Below are positions 27,312 through 35,071 of a stretch of 64,000 bases of DNA, piece after piece. The notes under the pieces were generated by a model, which was not told the origin of the DNA, did not search any database, and was given only the letters and a program-made list of their open reading frames with translations. Location: positions 1 through 64,000 of the forward strand of contig CATJOM010000078.1 in NCBI GenBank assembly GCA_949741915.1, in the 5' to 3' direction. Made by a program: the position numbers and the translations under genes. The first letter of the stretch is position 1. Every line of letters begins with the position of its first letter. The stretch is from an uncultured Candidatus Melainabacteria bacterium (GTDB lineage Bacteria; Cyanobacteriota; Vampirovibrionia; Gastranaerophilales; Gastranaerophilaceae).

Positions 27312-28066
27312 CATCCACTATTGCTGTGATAGGAAAATCAGGAAGCGGAAAAACCACAATAGTAAGGGCCCTGCAAAACACTATTAAAGATTTTTTTCCT
27401 GAAAAATCAATTCTTCTTATTGATAATGATTTGTCACAAGAATTAGCACAAAGGTTTAACCTTGCGATAAATAACACTGTGTATGGAATAAGAAGCGGCA
27501 AACATGAATACAACACGGGTATTCCTAAAAAAATGACAAAACAAGAATATGTGGAATGGGCGCTTGAAGATATCTTAACCGAAATTGATGATAACACCGA
27601 GATACTCGTATCTCACCTTGTAGCTTCCAAAGACTGCATCTGCCCAATAACAAAGATAATGAATGAAGCACTGGTAAAGTTAATCGATAGATATGATTTT
27701 GTAATTTTTGATTGTGAATACGACCTCAAATATTTAACACAGCTTGTTGATTATCCTATTGATACAACACTGCTTGTTACAAAGCCTGATTCAAAATCAA
27801 TCCTTCTGGCATCAAAAATATACGAGAGCAATAAAAAATACGCAGCAGCAGGCCAATTTAGCATAATTTTAAATCAGTTAAAAAATGGACAGGAAAATAT
27901 TATTCAAGAAGCTTCCAAAGCATACTCTCTGGATATCTTAGGGGTAATACAAAAATATGACGATGCAGCTGATAATAATAAAGTAAACTATGAAGCAACT
28001 GAAATAATGAAAAATCTATACTCAAGGCTTAATTTGCCACAAAACATACAATTCAAGAGGGCCTAA
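27308..28066 (+). CDS. CooC-like nickel/corrinoid maturation ATPase
   Basis: 252 residues overlapping the previous gene by 4 nt (ATGA). The P-loop GKSGSGKTT is a deviant Walker A with the signature Lys of the MinD/CooC class. Walker B is at FVIFDCEYD. A CxC pair (Cys110-Ile-Cys112) matches the metal-binding CxC at about position 112-114 of CooC, the nickel chaperone of CO dehydrogenase. No CODH gene lies in the window. It could instead activate a corrinoid protein for the MetE-like enzyme next door. A generic ParA role is less likely given the CxC and the operon. Confidence 0.78.
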   Translation: MTSTIAVIGKSGSGKTTIVRALQNTIKDFFPEKSILLIDNDLSQELAQRFNLAINNTVYGIRSGKHEYNTGIPKKMTKQEYVEWALEDILTEIDDNTEILVSHLVASKDCICPITKIMNEALVKLIDRYDFVIFDCEYDLKYLTQLVDYPIDTTLLVTKPDSKSILLASKIYESNKKYAAAGQFSIILNQLKNGQENIIQEASKAYSLDILGVIQKYDDAADNNKVNYEATEIMKNLYSRLNLPQNIQFKRA

Positions 28067-28068
28067 AT

Positions 28069-28911
28069 ATGACTGTAATACTAGATGGAAAAGCCCTTTC
28101 AAATAAAATTCTTGATGATATTAAACATAAAGTTTCAAATCTTAAAACAAAACCGGGACTAGCTGTAATACTTGTAGGCAATGACCCTGCTAGCTCTGTA
28201 TATGTTAAAAATAAAGAGAAACAGGCATTGAATTCGGGTTTTAATTCATACATCCACAACTTGTCTCAAAACACCACAAAAGAAGAACTTTTGGATTTAA
28301 TTGCAAAGCTAAATTGCGATAATAATATCGATGGCATCCTTTTGCAATTGCCCTTGCCAAAGCACCTAAATGCATATGATTTTCTTGATAAAGTTGACCC
28401 CAAAAAGGATGTTGATGGCTTTCACCCAACAAATTCAGGTAATCTGATGATAAACGAAAAACCGTATGCAATCGCCTGTACACCAAAAGGCATCATAAGA
28501 CTCTTGGATGAATATAATATACAAATATCCGGTCAGAATGCCGTAATCATAGGACGCTCGAATATCGTTGGAAAGCCTCTCTCCATGCTCCTTTTAAATA
28601 GAAATGCAACAGTTACTATCGCTCATTCTAAAACAAAAAATCTTTCTCATATTACAAAGAGCGCCGATATATTGATTTCTGCAACAGGCAAAAAAAATAT
28701 GGTAACAAAAGACATGGTAAAACAAGGCGCCACCATAATTGATGTTGGAATTATGAGAGACAGCGATGGAAAATTAAGAGGCGACGTTGATTTTGATAAT
28801 GTTAAAAAAGTTGCAGATTACATAACACCAGTGCCAGGAGGAGTGGGCCCTATGACGATTGCTTCTTTAATGGAAAATACATTAGAATTGCACCTTTTGA
28901 ATAAGGGATAA
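28069..28911 (+). CDS. folD: methylenetetrahydrofolate dehydrogenase/cyclohydrolase
   Basis: Bifunctional one-carbon enzyme interconverting methylene-, methenyl- and formyl-tetrahydrofolate. 280 residues, normal length. Motifs are VGNDPASSVYVKNK with the catalytic Lys, QLPLPKH, DVDGFHPTN, CTPKG, VIIGRSNIVGKPLSMLL for NADP binding, and PVPGGVGPMTIASLMENT. It starts 2 bp after the CooC-like gene and is followed 3 bp later by alr, so it is part of one operon. Confidence 0.96.
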   Translation: MTVILDGKALSNKILDDIKHKVSNLKTKPGLAVILVGNDPASSVYVKNKEKQALNSGFNSYIHNLSQNTTKEELLDLIAKLNCDNNIDGILLQLPLPKHLNAYDFLDKVDPKKDVDGFHPTNSGNLMINEKPYAIACTPKGIIRLLDEYNIQISGQNAVIIGRSNIVGKPLSMLLLNRNATVTIAHSKTKNLSHITKSADILISATGKKNMVTKDMVKQGATIIDVGIMRDSDGKLRGDVDFDNVKKVADYITPVPGGVGPMTIASLMENTLELHLLNKG

Positions 28912-28914
28912 ACT

Positions 28915-30072
28915 ATGATTAACAGAGCATTACCAGTAAATAAATTAAGAGATGCCTGGGTTGAAATACACCTTGGAAATTTAGAATTCAATATAAACTC
29001 AATCAAAAAAAAGATTGAAGAAAATTTTTGCAAAAAAGAAGATATGCCAAAACTTTTAGCGACAATAAAAGCTGATGGTTATGGCCATGGCAGCCTTGTG
29101 TGTGCACCCACATTAATTGCATGTGGGGTTAGCGCCTTTGGCGTTGCAAGTGTCGATGAAGGTCTTGAATTAAGAAATAGTAAAATAAGTGCACCCATTC
29201 TTGTTCTGGGCGCTGCACCGATTTGGGCCTTTGAAAGTGCTGCAGCAAATGATATCGCAGTTTCAGTATTCAATAAAGATCACCTTGAAGCAGCAAAAAT
29301 TCTATACGAAAGAACAGGAAAAAAGTTAAAAGCTCATATAAAAATAGACACAGGAATGAACCGGATAGGAATTAGCCATAAATTCGCAAAAGATTTTATA
29401 AAAGAGGTGCAAAATGCAGATTATATTGAACTCAAAGGAGTTTTTACCCACTTTGCAGATGTTGAAAACAAAAATGTCCTTGAGCTACAAAAACAGAATT
29501 TTAAAAACGTAATAAATTCAATTGATAGAAAAAATCTTATAATTCACTGCCAAAACAGCCTTGGCGCCTTCATAGACCCAGACATAAAATGCAATATGAT
29601 AAGACTTGGTATAATATTATACGGCCTTTCCCCATTGACATATGGAAAAGAGTGCAATATAAATCTGCCTGAATTAAAACCTGTTATGGGTTTAAAGGGC
29701 AGAATTACTAATATTCACACAATAGAAAAAGGTGATGGAGTAAGCTATGGCTATTCTTATATCGCAGAAAAGACAACCCGTATTGCAACAATCCCAATAG
29801 GATACGCTGATGGCATATCGAGAAACTTATCAAATAAAATCACCGCTTCATTAAATGGGAAAAACATAAAACAAATCGGAAGAGTGACTATGGATCAAAT
29901 GATGTTTGATATTGGCGATATTGAGGCAAAGGAAGGCGATATTATAACACTTCTTGGACAAGACGGAGACAAATATTATTCAATCGATGACTGGGCAAAA
30001 ATTTTAAATACTATAAACTATGAATTGACCTGCAGGCTAAAAGTAAGACTTCCAAGGATATACGTAAGATAA
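28915..30072 (+). CDS. alr: alanine racemase
   Basis: PLP enzyme making D-alanine for peptidoglycan. 385 residues. The N-terminal barrel carries ATIKADGYGHG with the PLP Lys near residue 49. HIKIDTGMNRIG and VFTHFADVE are barrel landmarks. The C-terminal beta domain includes VSYGYSY with a catalytic-type Tyr and IPIGYADGISR, VTMDQMMFDI. AAGGGA precedes the ATG, 3 bp after folD. Confidence 0.96.
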   Translation: MINRALPVNKLRDAWVEIHLGNLEFNINSIKKKIEENFCKKEDMPKLLATIKADGYGHGSLVCAPTLIACGVSAFGVASVDEGLELRNSKISAPILVLGAAPIWAFESAAANDIAVSVFNKDHLEAAKILYERTGKKLKAHIKIDTGMNRIGISHKFAKDFIKEVQNADYIELKGVFTHFADVENKNVLELQKQNFKNVINSIDRKNLIIHCQNSLGAFIDPDIKCNMIRLGIILYGLSPLTYGKECNINLPELKPVMGLKGRITNIHTIEKGDGVSYGYSYIAEKTTRIATIPIGYADGISRNLSNKITASLNGKNIKQIGRVTMDQMMFDIGDIEAKEGDIITLLGQDGDKYYSIDDWAKILNTINYELTCRLKVRLPRIYVR

Positions 30073-30283
30073 AACAAATAAACATTAAAAAACTTACTAT
30101 TAAAATTCTGATTTCAATATTCCAATAAATACCTGTATAAATAAAATACCCATCGGGCAAAAACAATTATATCCTGAATATTAGCTCTAAATATCGCCAA
30201 AAATACCTTGCTGCTTTTAAAATTCAACTTAACACTTTTAAAAAACTACTGGCACAATCATATAAAATATGATAATAAATTAA

Positions 30284-30296
30284 TTGTACAGTACAA
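30284..30296. promoter_or_regulatory. 13-bp palindrome upstream of gcvH, possible operator
   Basis: TTGTAC-A-GTACAA is a perfect 6+1+6 palindrome. It lies 10-20 bp downstream of -10-like sequences (TATAAA near 30261, GATAAT near 30271) and 39 bp before the gcvH start codon, so it would overlap the transcription start. Regulator unknown. Confidence 0.45.
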
Positions 30297-30334
30297 GTTA
30301 CTAAAAACTGTTTGTAGTAAATAGAGGAAAATAT

Positions 30335-30733
30335 ATGAGCACACCGGAATCGAGAGCACCTGAAGGAATATTATGTTCCAAAACCCATGAATGGGCGCTT
30401 GAGTCTGATAACATAATTACAATAGGCCTGACTGATTATGCCATAGAACAACTTGGCGATATCGTTTTCGTAGAATTGCCCGAATCAGGTACTGAGTTTG
30501 CAAAAAACGAAGTATTTGCAACAATAGAATCCGTAAAGGCTGCATCTGAAATATATATGCCTGTTGGCGGAAAAATCATTGAAGTAAATGAAGAGCTAAT
30601 CAATTCACCCGAAATAATAAATGAAGACCCTTGGGAAAAAGGGTGGCTGATTAAAATTGAAAGCAGCACATTCCAAGAAGACTCCCTAGGGCTGTTAGAA
30701 TATGAGGACTACAAAGAAGAAGCTGCAGATTAG
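30335..30733 (+). CDS. gcvH: glycine cleavage system H protein
   Basis: 132 residues. Lipoyl-domain protein that carries the aminomethyl group between the P and T proteins. SKTHEWALES, TIGLTDYAIEQLGDIVFVELPESG and IESVKAASEIYMPVGGKIIEVN (lipoylated Lys in ESVKA) are diagnostic, as is DPWEKGWLIKI. AGAGGAAA ribosome-binding site. P, T and L proteins are not in the window. In organisms lacking them, GcvH can serve as lipoyl carrier. Confidence 0.96.
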   Translation: MSTPESRAPEGILCSKTHEWALESDNIITIGLTDYAIEQLGDIVFVELPESGTEFAKNEVFATIESVKAASEIYMPVGGKIIEVNEELINSPEIINEDPWEKGWLIKIESSTFQEDSLGLLEYEDYKEEAAD

Positions 30734-31073
30734 CAGCCAGCCCACAGTCTTGACAGTTGCAGCAAATATAAGCAATCCCCTTTTTGTTTTGAGGGTCATT
30801 TTGATTTCTAAACTCTTAGCACTTAGGTTTTGATAAAATTAAATTCTAATATCGTTATTTTTAAAGCAGGATAATTATTCTTTGCATAATGATTTTGTAG
30901 AATTCACACTTTCAAGCTATCAGTCTATTTTGATACTTTTTTATTAAGAAATATTACAAAAATATAAAAATTATATACAAAATAGTCAATTTTTTTATAA
31001 AAAAAGACTTTATATAAGTACAAGGACAAATTAAATCAAAATAGAGAAAACATAATGGAGGAATTAAAAACCA
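30734..31073. other. 340-bp intergenic region
   Basis: Very AT-rich. The GCTGC/GCAGC dyad at 30722-30737 spans the gcvH stop codon but has no T-tract. No gene or RNA is recognised. The promoter of the ribbon-helix-helix gene must lie near the right end (TATATAAG near 31012), with GGAGGAATT 12 nt before its ATG. Confidence 0.4.
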
Positions 31074-31262
31074 ATGGCTAGAGTACTTATTTCAATGCCC
31101 GAAAAATTTTTAGATGAAATTGACCACGTAGCAGACAATGAAAATCGTTCACGCTCTGAATTAATCAGGGAAGCGTTAAGGACATATATTCACCGCACAA
31201 AGGTGAGAGAAAATACTTTTGCCCAGAAAAATGCTTCAATTTTAGAAGCCCTGCTTGATTAA
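31074..31262 (+). CDS. ribbon-helix-helix (CopG-type) DNA-binding protein
   Basis: 62 residues. ARVLISMPEKFLDEIDHVADNENRSRSELIREALRTYI has the beta-strand followed by two helices and the SRSELIREALR signature of CopG/Arc/NikR-N proteins. There is no C-terminal metal domain and no toxin gene beside it, so it is a stand-alone small regulator or orphan antitoxin-like protein. A strong terminator follows. Confidence 0.85.
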   Translation: MARVLISMPEKFLDEIDHVADNENRSRSELIREALRTYIHRTKVRENTFAQKNASILEALLD

Positions 31263-31330
31263 AAGTTTAACAATCAATCAATACAAACAAAATTTACCCC
31301 GCAAATACACCAAAGTATTAACAACATCTA

Positions 31331-31358
31331 AAGCACCTTATTTTTTAGGGTGCTTTTT
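31331..31358 (+). terminator. rho-independent terminator of the RHH gene
   Basis: A 7-bp stem AAGCACC (31331-31337) with GGTGCTT (31349-31355), an 11-nt T-rich loop, and a closing T-run (31354-31358). Confidence 0.8.
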
Positions 31359-31381
31359 GCTGTGATTAAGTAAATTTTCTT

Positions 31382-31750
31382 TTAACTGTTTATGGGCGCA
31401 TCTTCTTTATAGGCACAGGGAATATTTTCTTCTTTTAAATAACTCATGCCCCATTTATTTAATTCAATAATCGCAGGGATTAAAGTCTTTCCTCTTTCAG
31501 TGAGCGAATATTCAGTCTTTGGCGGCACAATGGGATAAAGTTTTCTTTTAACAATTCCATCAGCTTCCAATTCTTTTAACTGTTGAATAAGCATTTTAGG
31601 GGTGCTGTGACAAATTAGTTTTTGTAATTCATTGTACCTTAGAGTTTTATTGATTAAATGCCCTATTATAACCCCTTTATATTTTCCGCCAATTATGTCC
31701 ATTGTAGCTTCAAGCGGACATTTGTATTCTTCCTGTTTTTTTCTTGCCAT
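31382..31750 (-). CDS. HxlR-family winged-helix regulator 1
   Basis: 122 residues. The family core is complete: CPLEATMDIIGGKYKGVIIGHL, LRYNELQKLI, TPKMLIQQLKELEADGIVKRKLYPIVPPKTEYSLTERG. The N-terminal Cys before the first helix is the position used for thiol/electrophile sensing in some relatives (YodB, HypR). It is divergent from the MBL hydrolase at 31867, its probable target. A 23-bp element with a near dyad lies between them and is almost identical in front of the second HxlR gene. Confidence 0.92.
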   Translation of the reverse strand: MARKKQEEYKCPLEATMDIIGGKYKGVIIGHLINKTLRYNELQKLICHSTPKMLIQQLKELEADGIVKRKLYPIVPPKTEYSLTERGKTLIPAIIELNKWGMSYLKEENIPCAYKEDAPINS

Positions 31751-31783
31751 ATTCTTCCATACTTACTTTTTAGTAAATATTAT

Positions 31784-31806
31784 ACAAAAAAGTACATTCT
31801 TGTAAA
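31784..31806. promoter_or_regulatory. candidate HxlR operator 1
   Basis: A 23-bp element, 21 of 23 identical to 42556-42578. The core is AAGTA-CA-TTCTT (imperfect dyad here), with ACAAAA on the left and GTAAA on the right. A TACTTTTT/AAAAAGTA inverted repeat also spans 31765-31794. It lies between the start codons of HxlR 1 and the MBL hydrolase. Confidence 0.6.
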
Positions 31807-31866
31807 AAGGAAAATCATTACTTAAAATAATTTTAGAATATAAAACTTTGCAGCAAGGAGAAATAA

Positions 31867-32655
31867 ATGAAAATCACACAAGTAAGAAATGCAACAATTA
31901 TAGTGGAATATAACAACACTAAATTCTTAATTGACCCATGGCTTATGCCAAAAGACTTTATGCCGGGCTTTGAAGCTGCAATAAATTTTGAAATACGCCA
32001 GCCAAGGGTAGACTTGCCGTTTGAAATTGAAAAAATTATAGATGCTAATGCTGTCATTATAACCCATATTCACCCTGATCATTGGGATAACTTTGCCGAA
32101 AAAGATCTTAATAAAGACACAAAAATTTTTGTGCAATCTGATTGTGATAAAGATTATATTTTATCTAAAGGCTTCAAAAATGTTGAAATTATCTCTACAG
32201 AGGGGACAGAATTTAATAATACAACCTTATATAAAACATCCACCCAGCACGGCAAAAAAGAAATTTTAAAGCCTATATGTGAAAAAATCGGTATGCCCTA
32301 CGATGCAATGGGTGTTGTTTTTAAATCCAAAAATGAAAAAACATTGTATCTGGCAGGCGATTCAATATGGTGCAGCGAAATAAATGAGGCAATAAACAAA
32401 TACATCCCGGATATAATCATAGTAAACGCTTGTGCAGCAACTGTTTTAAATGGCGAAAAAATAATAATGGGCATAGAAGATATAAAAGAAGTAATGAAAT
32501 ATGCACCAGAGGCAATAATTATTGCAAGCCATATGGATACAGTAAGCCACTTGAGTATCACTCGAAAAGATTTAAAAGAATTTAAACAAGAAAATAATAT
32601 CAAAAATTTACTTATTCCTGATGATGGAAGCACAATAGAAATAAATAATAAATGA
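31867..32655 (+). CDS. metallo-beta-lactamase-fold hydrolase (UlaG-like)
   Basis: 262 residues. It begins MKITQVRNATIIVEYNNTKFLIDPWL, the opening of UlaG/YtnP-like MBL proteins. THIHPDHWD gives the HxHxDH zinc motif. Later ligands are the His in STQHGKK, the Asp in LAGDSIW, and the His in ASHMD. The substrate is unknown. Probably regulated by the divergent HxlR. CAAGGAG ribosome-binding site. A very strong terminator follows. Confidence 0.88.
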   Translation: MKITQVRNATIIVEYNNTKFLIDPWLMPKDFMPGFEAAINFEIRQPRVDLPFEIEKIIDANAVIITHIHPDHWDNFAEKDLNKDTKIFVQSDCDKDYILSKGFKNVEIISTEGTEFNNTTLYKTSTQHGKKEILKPICEKIGMPYDAMGVVFKSKNEKTLYLAGDSIWCSEINEAINKYIPDIIIVNACAATVLNGEKIIMGIEDIKEVMKYAPEAIIIASHMDTVSHLSITRKDLKEFKQENNIKNLLIPDDGSTIEINNK

Positions 32656-32670
32656 AGCTATGCAAATGGT

Positions 32671-32716
32671 ATCTGTAAAGCCATAGATAGTATGGCTTTA
32701 CAGATTTTTATTTATA
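32671..32716 (+). terminator. rho-independent terminator of the MBL hydrolase
   Basis: A 15-bp perfect stem, 32671-32685 with 32691-32705, loop GATAG, followed by TTTTTATTTAT. Confidence 0.88.
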
Positions 32717-32805
32717 CCAAAACAAACATCGACCGAAACATTTGCTTACTAAATAAAATATTTACAAAAATTAATAAAGTATAATTTATACTATGTTTTA
32801 TAAAT

Positions 32806-32825
32806 CCATGCCAAATTTGGCATGG
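32806..32825. repeat. 20-bp perfect palindrome
   Basis: CCATGCCAAA followed directly by its reverse complement TTTGGCATGG. It lies about 15 bp downstream of a TATAAT-containing palindrome. It could be an operator or the first stem of a small RNA. Confidence 0.8.
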
Positions 32826-33028
32826 AAAAATGAGAAGATTTACATTTCTTAACTAAAATTGTCCATTTTTAAAATCATGAAAACATGCATGCCCCATGGG
32901 TTTTACATGTATGAAATCATGGAAAGCCATGTCCAAAGATTATCTCAGGGGGGTTAATCCCTTAATATATAAGCTATATAAGCCAAAACGAGTATGTTAA
33001 ATCTTGTTAATAATTGGCGGAAATACAC

Positions 33029-33056
33029 TTGTATACTAGCTCTTAGAAGCTATAAT
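33029..33056 (+). promoter_or_regulatory. promoter of the Cys-rich mini-protein
   Basis: TTGTAT (33029-33034), 16 bp, TATAAT (33051-33056). The ~80-nt leader contains an 8-bp hairpin AAGCCTTT/AAAGGCTT at 33078-33101 before the AGGAG at 33132. The leader hairpin has no T-run, so it is not an obvious attenuator. Confidence 0.6.
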
Positions 33057-33142
33057 AGTAATAAATTCAGTTAGGACAAGCCTTTTCAAACTTAAAGGCT
33101 TTCAGATTTGGGTAGTTCTTAAATTAAGATTAGGAGATAAAA

Positions 33143-33361
33143 GTGCATAAAAGCAGAGATATGGGGCGGGCAGTTGCAGTGAGAAGATGGACAACAACTG
33201 CAATAGAATGTTATAAACGAGGATGCAACTGCGAAGGATGCTTTTATACAGATTTTTTTGGCAAATCATCTCAAAAATGCCAAATGAAAGCATCAGTTCT
33301 TGAACTTGTAAGGGTTTTAGGCAAACCAGATATTGAAATGCAGCAAATATTAAATGACTAG
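33143..33361 (+). CDS. Cys-rich mini-protein, unknown function
   Basis: 72 residues. The GTG start is supported by AGGAG 6 nt upstream and by a good promoter. The sequence has RWTTTAIECYKRGCNCEGCFY, with five cysteines including CNCEGC, then KCQMKASVLELVRVLGKP, a probable helix. The Cys cluster (CxCxxC plus a later Cys) could hold zinc or an Fe-S cluster, followed by a helical DNA- or protein-binding segment. I do not recognise a named family. It is monocistronic and divergently placed from nothing; cdd converges on it. Confidence 0.7.
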   Translation: MHKSRDMGRAVAVRRWTTTAIECYKRGCNCEGCFYTDFFGKSSQKCQMKASVLELVRVLGKPDIEMQQILND

Positions 33362-33402
33362 CTAAGCCTACAACAAAGGGTGAAATAATGTATTAAAAAG
33401 GT

Positions 33403-33819
33403 TTAATTAATATTAAAGCCATATGGTAAAAGTTCATTTAAACTATAGGCCTTAAAACCATTATCCACTTCCAAAACTACTTTAATATCACTGTATTTGC
33501 CATTCATTGTGCTGAACTCATTAAGCCACTGCAAACATCCACCGCAAGGCAAACAGTTTTTCTGCCTTGGACTGTACACAGCAACTGCAATCAATTTGGT
33601 TTTTTCGCCTGCACATAAAGCGCTTGACAGAGCATTCCTCTCGGCACAAAGACCAAGACAATAGCTGGCATTTTCAATATTTGAACCAAGATAGATACTT
33701 CCGCTTTCAAATAAACACGCAGCGCCAACAGGAAAATTTGAATAAGGCGAATAGCTGTTTTTGCTTGCTTCTTTTGCTTTTTCTAAAAGTTTACTGAAAT
33801 CTGATTTTACTTCTTCCAT
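33403..33819 (-). CDS. cdd: cytidine deaminase
   Basis: 138 residues from the ATG at 33817-33819, chosen because AAGGA lies 7 nt upstream; a GTG 21 nt earlier has no support. Deaminates cytidine/deoxycytidine to uridine for pyrimidine salvage. NIENASYCLGLCAERNAL carries the zinc Cys and catalytic Glu, and CLPCGGCLQWLNEF the other two zinc cysteines (PCGxC, with Gly-Cys-Leu replacing the usual CRQ). Tetrameric short type. Confidence 0.93.
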   Translation of the reverse strand: MEEVKSDFSKLLEKAKEASKNSYSPYSNFPVGAACLFESGSIYLGSNIENASYCLGLCAERNALSSALCAGEKTKLIAVAVYSPRQKNCLPCGGCLQWLNEFSTMNGKYSDIKVVLEVDNGFKAYSLNELLPYGFNIN

Positions 33820-33849
33820 TTTGCTTTCCTTAAAAATCACATAATAACA

Positions 33850-34491
33850 TTAAGAATAAATTGCGTTTTTACCAAAATATGCGTTGTTAATCTTTTCATG
33901 TTTTATAGTAGTATTATCGCCATGACCTGTAAAAACTTTAATATTCTCATCTAATTTAAACAACTTTTCTTTAATACTATTTTTAATCTCATCAAACGAG
34001 CCACCAGGCAAGTCACAACGCCCAATTTCCTCAAAAAACAAAGTATCGCCCGAAAATAAATTATCCTCAATTAAATAGCATACTGAGCCTTTTGAATGCC
34101 CGGGTGTTGCTATGGTTTTAATCTTAGTACTGACAAAATCTATCTCTTTTCCATCATTTATAAATTCATCAATCCTAATTGGTTCTACCCTTTTTTGTCC
34201 GAATAAATCGCACTGCATTGAAAGATTATCATACAATATCTTGTCGGCCTCAGACATCAAAACCCGAACATCAGGATATTTGCTCTTAAATTCCTTCAAA
34301 CCGCCCACATGATCAAAATGAGCATGGGTAATTAAAATATATTCCACACTCAGGCCATTTTTATCAATAAAATCAAATAAGGCCTGATTGCAACCCGCAC
34401 AGTCAACTAAAATTGCCTCTTTTCTATGATCATCATATAAAAGATAATTATTGGCTGCAAACTCCTGCGGTATAAACTTTTTAACTATCAT
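33850..34491 (-). CDS. glyoxalase II-like MBL-fold hydrolase
   Basis: 213 residues. Zinc motif THAHFDHVGG; later ligands in TPGHSKGSVCY, FSGDTLF and FTGHGDNT. This is the compact YcbL/glyoxalase-II-like type without the C-terminal helical domain, usually a thioester hydrolase of unknown substrate. AGAAGGAT ribosome-binding site 7 nt from the ATG. It lies 31 bp upstream of cdd on the same strand, probably cotranscribed. Confidence 0.9.
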   Translation of the reverse strand: MIVKKFIPQEFAANNYLLYDDHRKEAILVDCAGCNQALFDFIDKNGLSVEYILITHAHFDHVGGLKEFKSKYPDVRVLMSEADKILYDNLSMQCDLFGQKRVEPIRIDEFINDGKEIDFVSTKIKTIATPGHSKGSVCYLIEDNLFSGDTLFFEEIGRCDLPGGSFDEIKNSIKEKLFKLDENIKVFTGHGDNTTIKHEKINNAYFGKNAIYS

Positions 34492-34520
34492 TAAACTATC
34501 CTTCTAAAATTTTATAAATT

Positions 34521-34826
34521 TCAGTTCCAATATTTTAACATAGTCAAGCATTTTACAATAGGGTTTTGGGGTTTATTTGAATTGTAGGTTTCCATTAAAA
34601 TCTTTTGAATTCCATCATCTGTCAAATCAAAATGCAATTTCAAATCATTAAGATATCTAGACAAATGCCTTTTAGCAGATTCAAAATCTCCGCTACATGC
34701 GCTTTTGCGGTCAAATATTCTTCTTAATCGTTCAAAAACCATAAGAGAATATTCTTTGGCATTTCCTAAAAAACCATCACAATCACACCTTTTTAATAAA
34801 AAACCTTCTTTAAAACGTTTTTCCAT
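34521..34826 (-). CDS. small hypothetical protein
   Basis: 101 residues from the ATG at 34824-34826 (a TTG 18 nt earlier is an alternative). Hydrophilic, mostly helical, with KRCDCDGF near the N-terminus and CSGDFESAKRHLSRYLNDLKLHFDLTDDGIQKIL in the middle. There is no Shine-Dalgarno. It lies 29 bp upstream of the MBL hydrolase on the same strand and may open that operon. No family recognised. Confidence 0.55.
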   Translation of the reverse strand: MEKRFKEGFLLKRCDCDGFLGNAKEYSLMVFERLRRIFDRKSACSGDFESAKRHLSRYLNDLKLHFDLTDDGIQKILMETYNSNKPQNPIVKCLTMLKYWN

Positions 34827-35071
34827 AAAAATCAGCACATTCAATCATACCACTCTAACACAATTAATAATAAAAAATTTAAAGCCCCAAAACATTACCA
34901 ATAAGTTTAATCACACAATTAGCCTAAAATAATTATATTTACATAAAGAACAATCCCGGGTGATTTACAGCCGTAAAATCTAAAATTATTTTCGCCAATA
35001 TAAGCAAAGCATTTAAATTACTCATCGCCCAAAATATATTGCAAATGCATATGCTTCAAATAAAACGAATC

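Larger units (their letters stand above)
32718..33142. other. CATG-rich palindromic intergenic region, possible RNA gene
   Basis: No protein gene. It contains a 15-nt palindrome AGTATAA-T-TTATACT (32778-32792) with an embedded TATAAT. Next is a 20-bp perfect palindrome, CCATGCCAAA/TTTGGCATGG (32806-32825). Nine CATG tetramers occur between 32807 and 32931. A GGG/CCC mini-hairpin lies near 32948-32961. The right end holds the promoter and leader of the Cys-rich mini-protein. A short structured transcript from about 32792 is possible. Confidence 0.45.

Noticed and set aside
31074-31262. RHH protein as an antitoxin of a toxin-antitoxin pair
   Set aside because: A terminator directly follows it and no toxin-like gene is adjacent.
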